Assembly (NCBI GenBank): GCA_945643825.1
Contig: CALZEZ010000133.1
Span: 1-5,043 of the forward strand
Source of the DNA: an uncultured Lachnospiraceae bacterium
Lineage (GTDB): Bacteria; Bacillota; Clostridia; Lachnospirales; Lachnospiraceae
DNA: 5,043 bases
Reading direction: 5' to 3'
In this document: in pieces, positions 4,919-5,043 of the stretch
Numbering within the stretch: position 1 is the stretch's first letter
Layout of the letters: each line of letters opens with the position of its first letter
The notes under the pieces: model-generated
What the model was told of the DNA's origin: nothing
Databases searched by the model: none
Seen by the model: only the letters and a program-made list of their open reading frames with translations
Program-made: the position numbers and the translations under genes

Positions 4919-5043
4919 ATGAATCAGAAGAAAATAGAAAAAAACAAGGAAGAATGCAGCAAGAAGCTCAGGCTGGGTGAGCTCTATGATATTGAGATTT
5001 CGTCGATAGAAGCCTCCGAAAACGGGGCAGGCGGGTTAACCTA
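4919..5043 (+). CDS. Start of a probable TRAM-domain 23S rRNA uracil methyltransferase (RlmD/RumA-like), runs off the window
   Basis: Only 41 N-terminal residues are visible. A lysine-rich leader (MNQKKIEKNKEECSKKLR) is followed by LGELYDIEISSIEASENGAG, which matches the pattern of a TRAM RNA-binding domain: G-x-x-(Y/V)-x-(V/I)-x-I, a short linker, then E-G-x-G. That domain opens the RlmD/RumA/RlmCD family, SAM-dependent enzymes that methylate uracil C5 in 23S rRNA. Catalytic parts are outside the window, so other TRAM proteins remain possible. The ATG at 4919 has GCAGG (4906-4910) 8 bases upstream. GC content in the coding part rises to about 42-50%, like dapF and unlike the TA genes. It starts 96 bases after the RelE/ParE-type toxin gene on the same strand; I see no clear promoter or terminator between them. 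Confidence 0.5.
   Translation, partial: MNQKKIEKNKEECSKKLRLGELYDIEISSIEASENGAGGLT

Noticed and set aside
1..5043. CRISPR array, tRNA or rRNA genes, insertion sequence ends
   Set aside because: I saw no regularly spaced repeats, cloverleaf-like segments, rRNA motifs, transposase frames or terminal inverted repeats.

Overview
The window looks like chromosomal DNA from a low-to-mid GC Gram-positive anaerobe of the class Clostridia, most likely Lachnospiraceae. This is an inference from the DapF-like protein's resemblance to that group, purine-rich AGGAG-type ribosome binding sites, sigma-A-like promoters and tightly packed same-strand genes. Every supported gene lies on the + strand.

Left part (1-2405, about 48-52% GC in sampled rows). 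It begins inside dapF (diaminopimelate epimerase, lysine/peptidoglycan pathway), whose first codons lie off the left edge. The visible dapF has an open frame but lacks about 34-37 internal residues. The missing block is the one that normally carries the NADGS motif and the first catalytic cysteine (CGNG). The second catalytic cysteine is intact, so this copy is probably inactive, unless the assembly is at fault. It is followed closely by a GNAT acetyltransferase gene and then an APH/choline-kinase-fold phosphotransferase gene. Just after that lies the C-terminal remnant of a second, different GNAT gene with no N-terminal half.

Right part (about 2640-4918, about 30-35% GC in sampled rows). This AT-rich island holds an unrecognised small four-helix membrane protein and two complete type II toxin-antitoxin operons in tandem. 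The first is VapBC (AbrB-type antitoxin, PIN-domain RNase toxin). The second is a RelB/DinJ-type antitoxin with a RelE/ParE-type toxin. Each operon has its own recognisable promoter, a strong ribosome binding site for the antitoxin, and a 4-base antitoxin/toxin overlap typical of translational coupling. The vapBC promoter contains a 10-bp direct repeat that is a good operator candidate.

Right edge (4919-5043). GC content rises again and a new gene starts. Its N-terminus resembles the TRAM domain of RlmD/RumA-type 23S rRNA uracil methyltransferases, but only 41 residues are visible.

Overall this reads as an accessory island (modifying enzymes, gene debris and addiction modules) lying between a damaged dapF and a probable housekeeping RNA methyltransferase gene. 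I see no wholly new system. The items most worth a second look are the decapitated active site of DapF, the tandem TA island with its repeat-bearing promoter, and the unknown membrane protein beside it.
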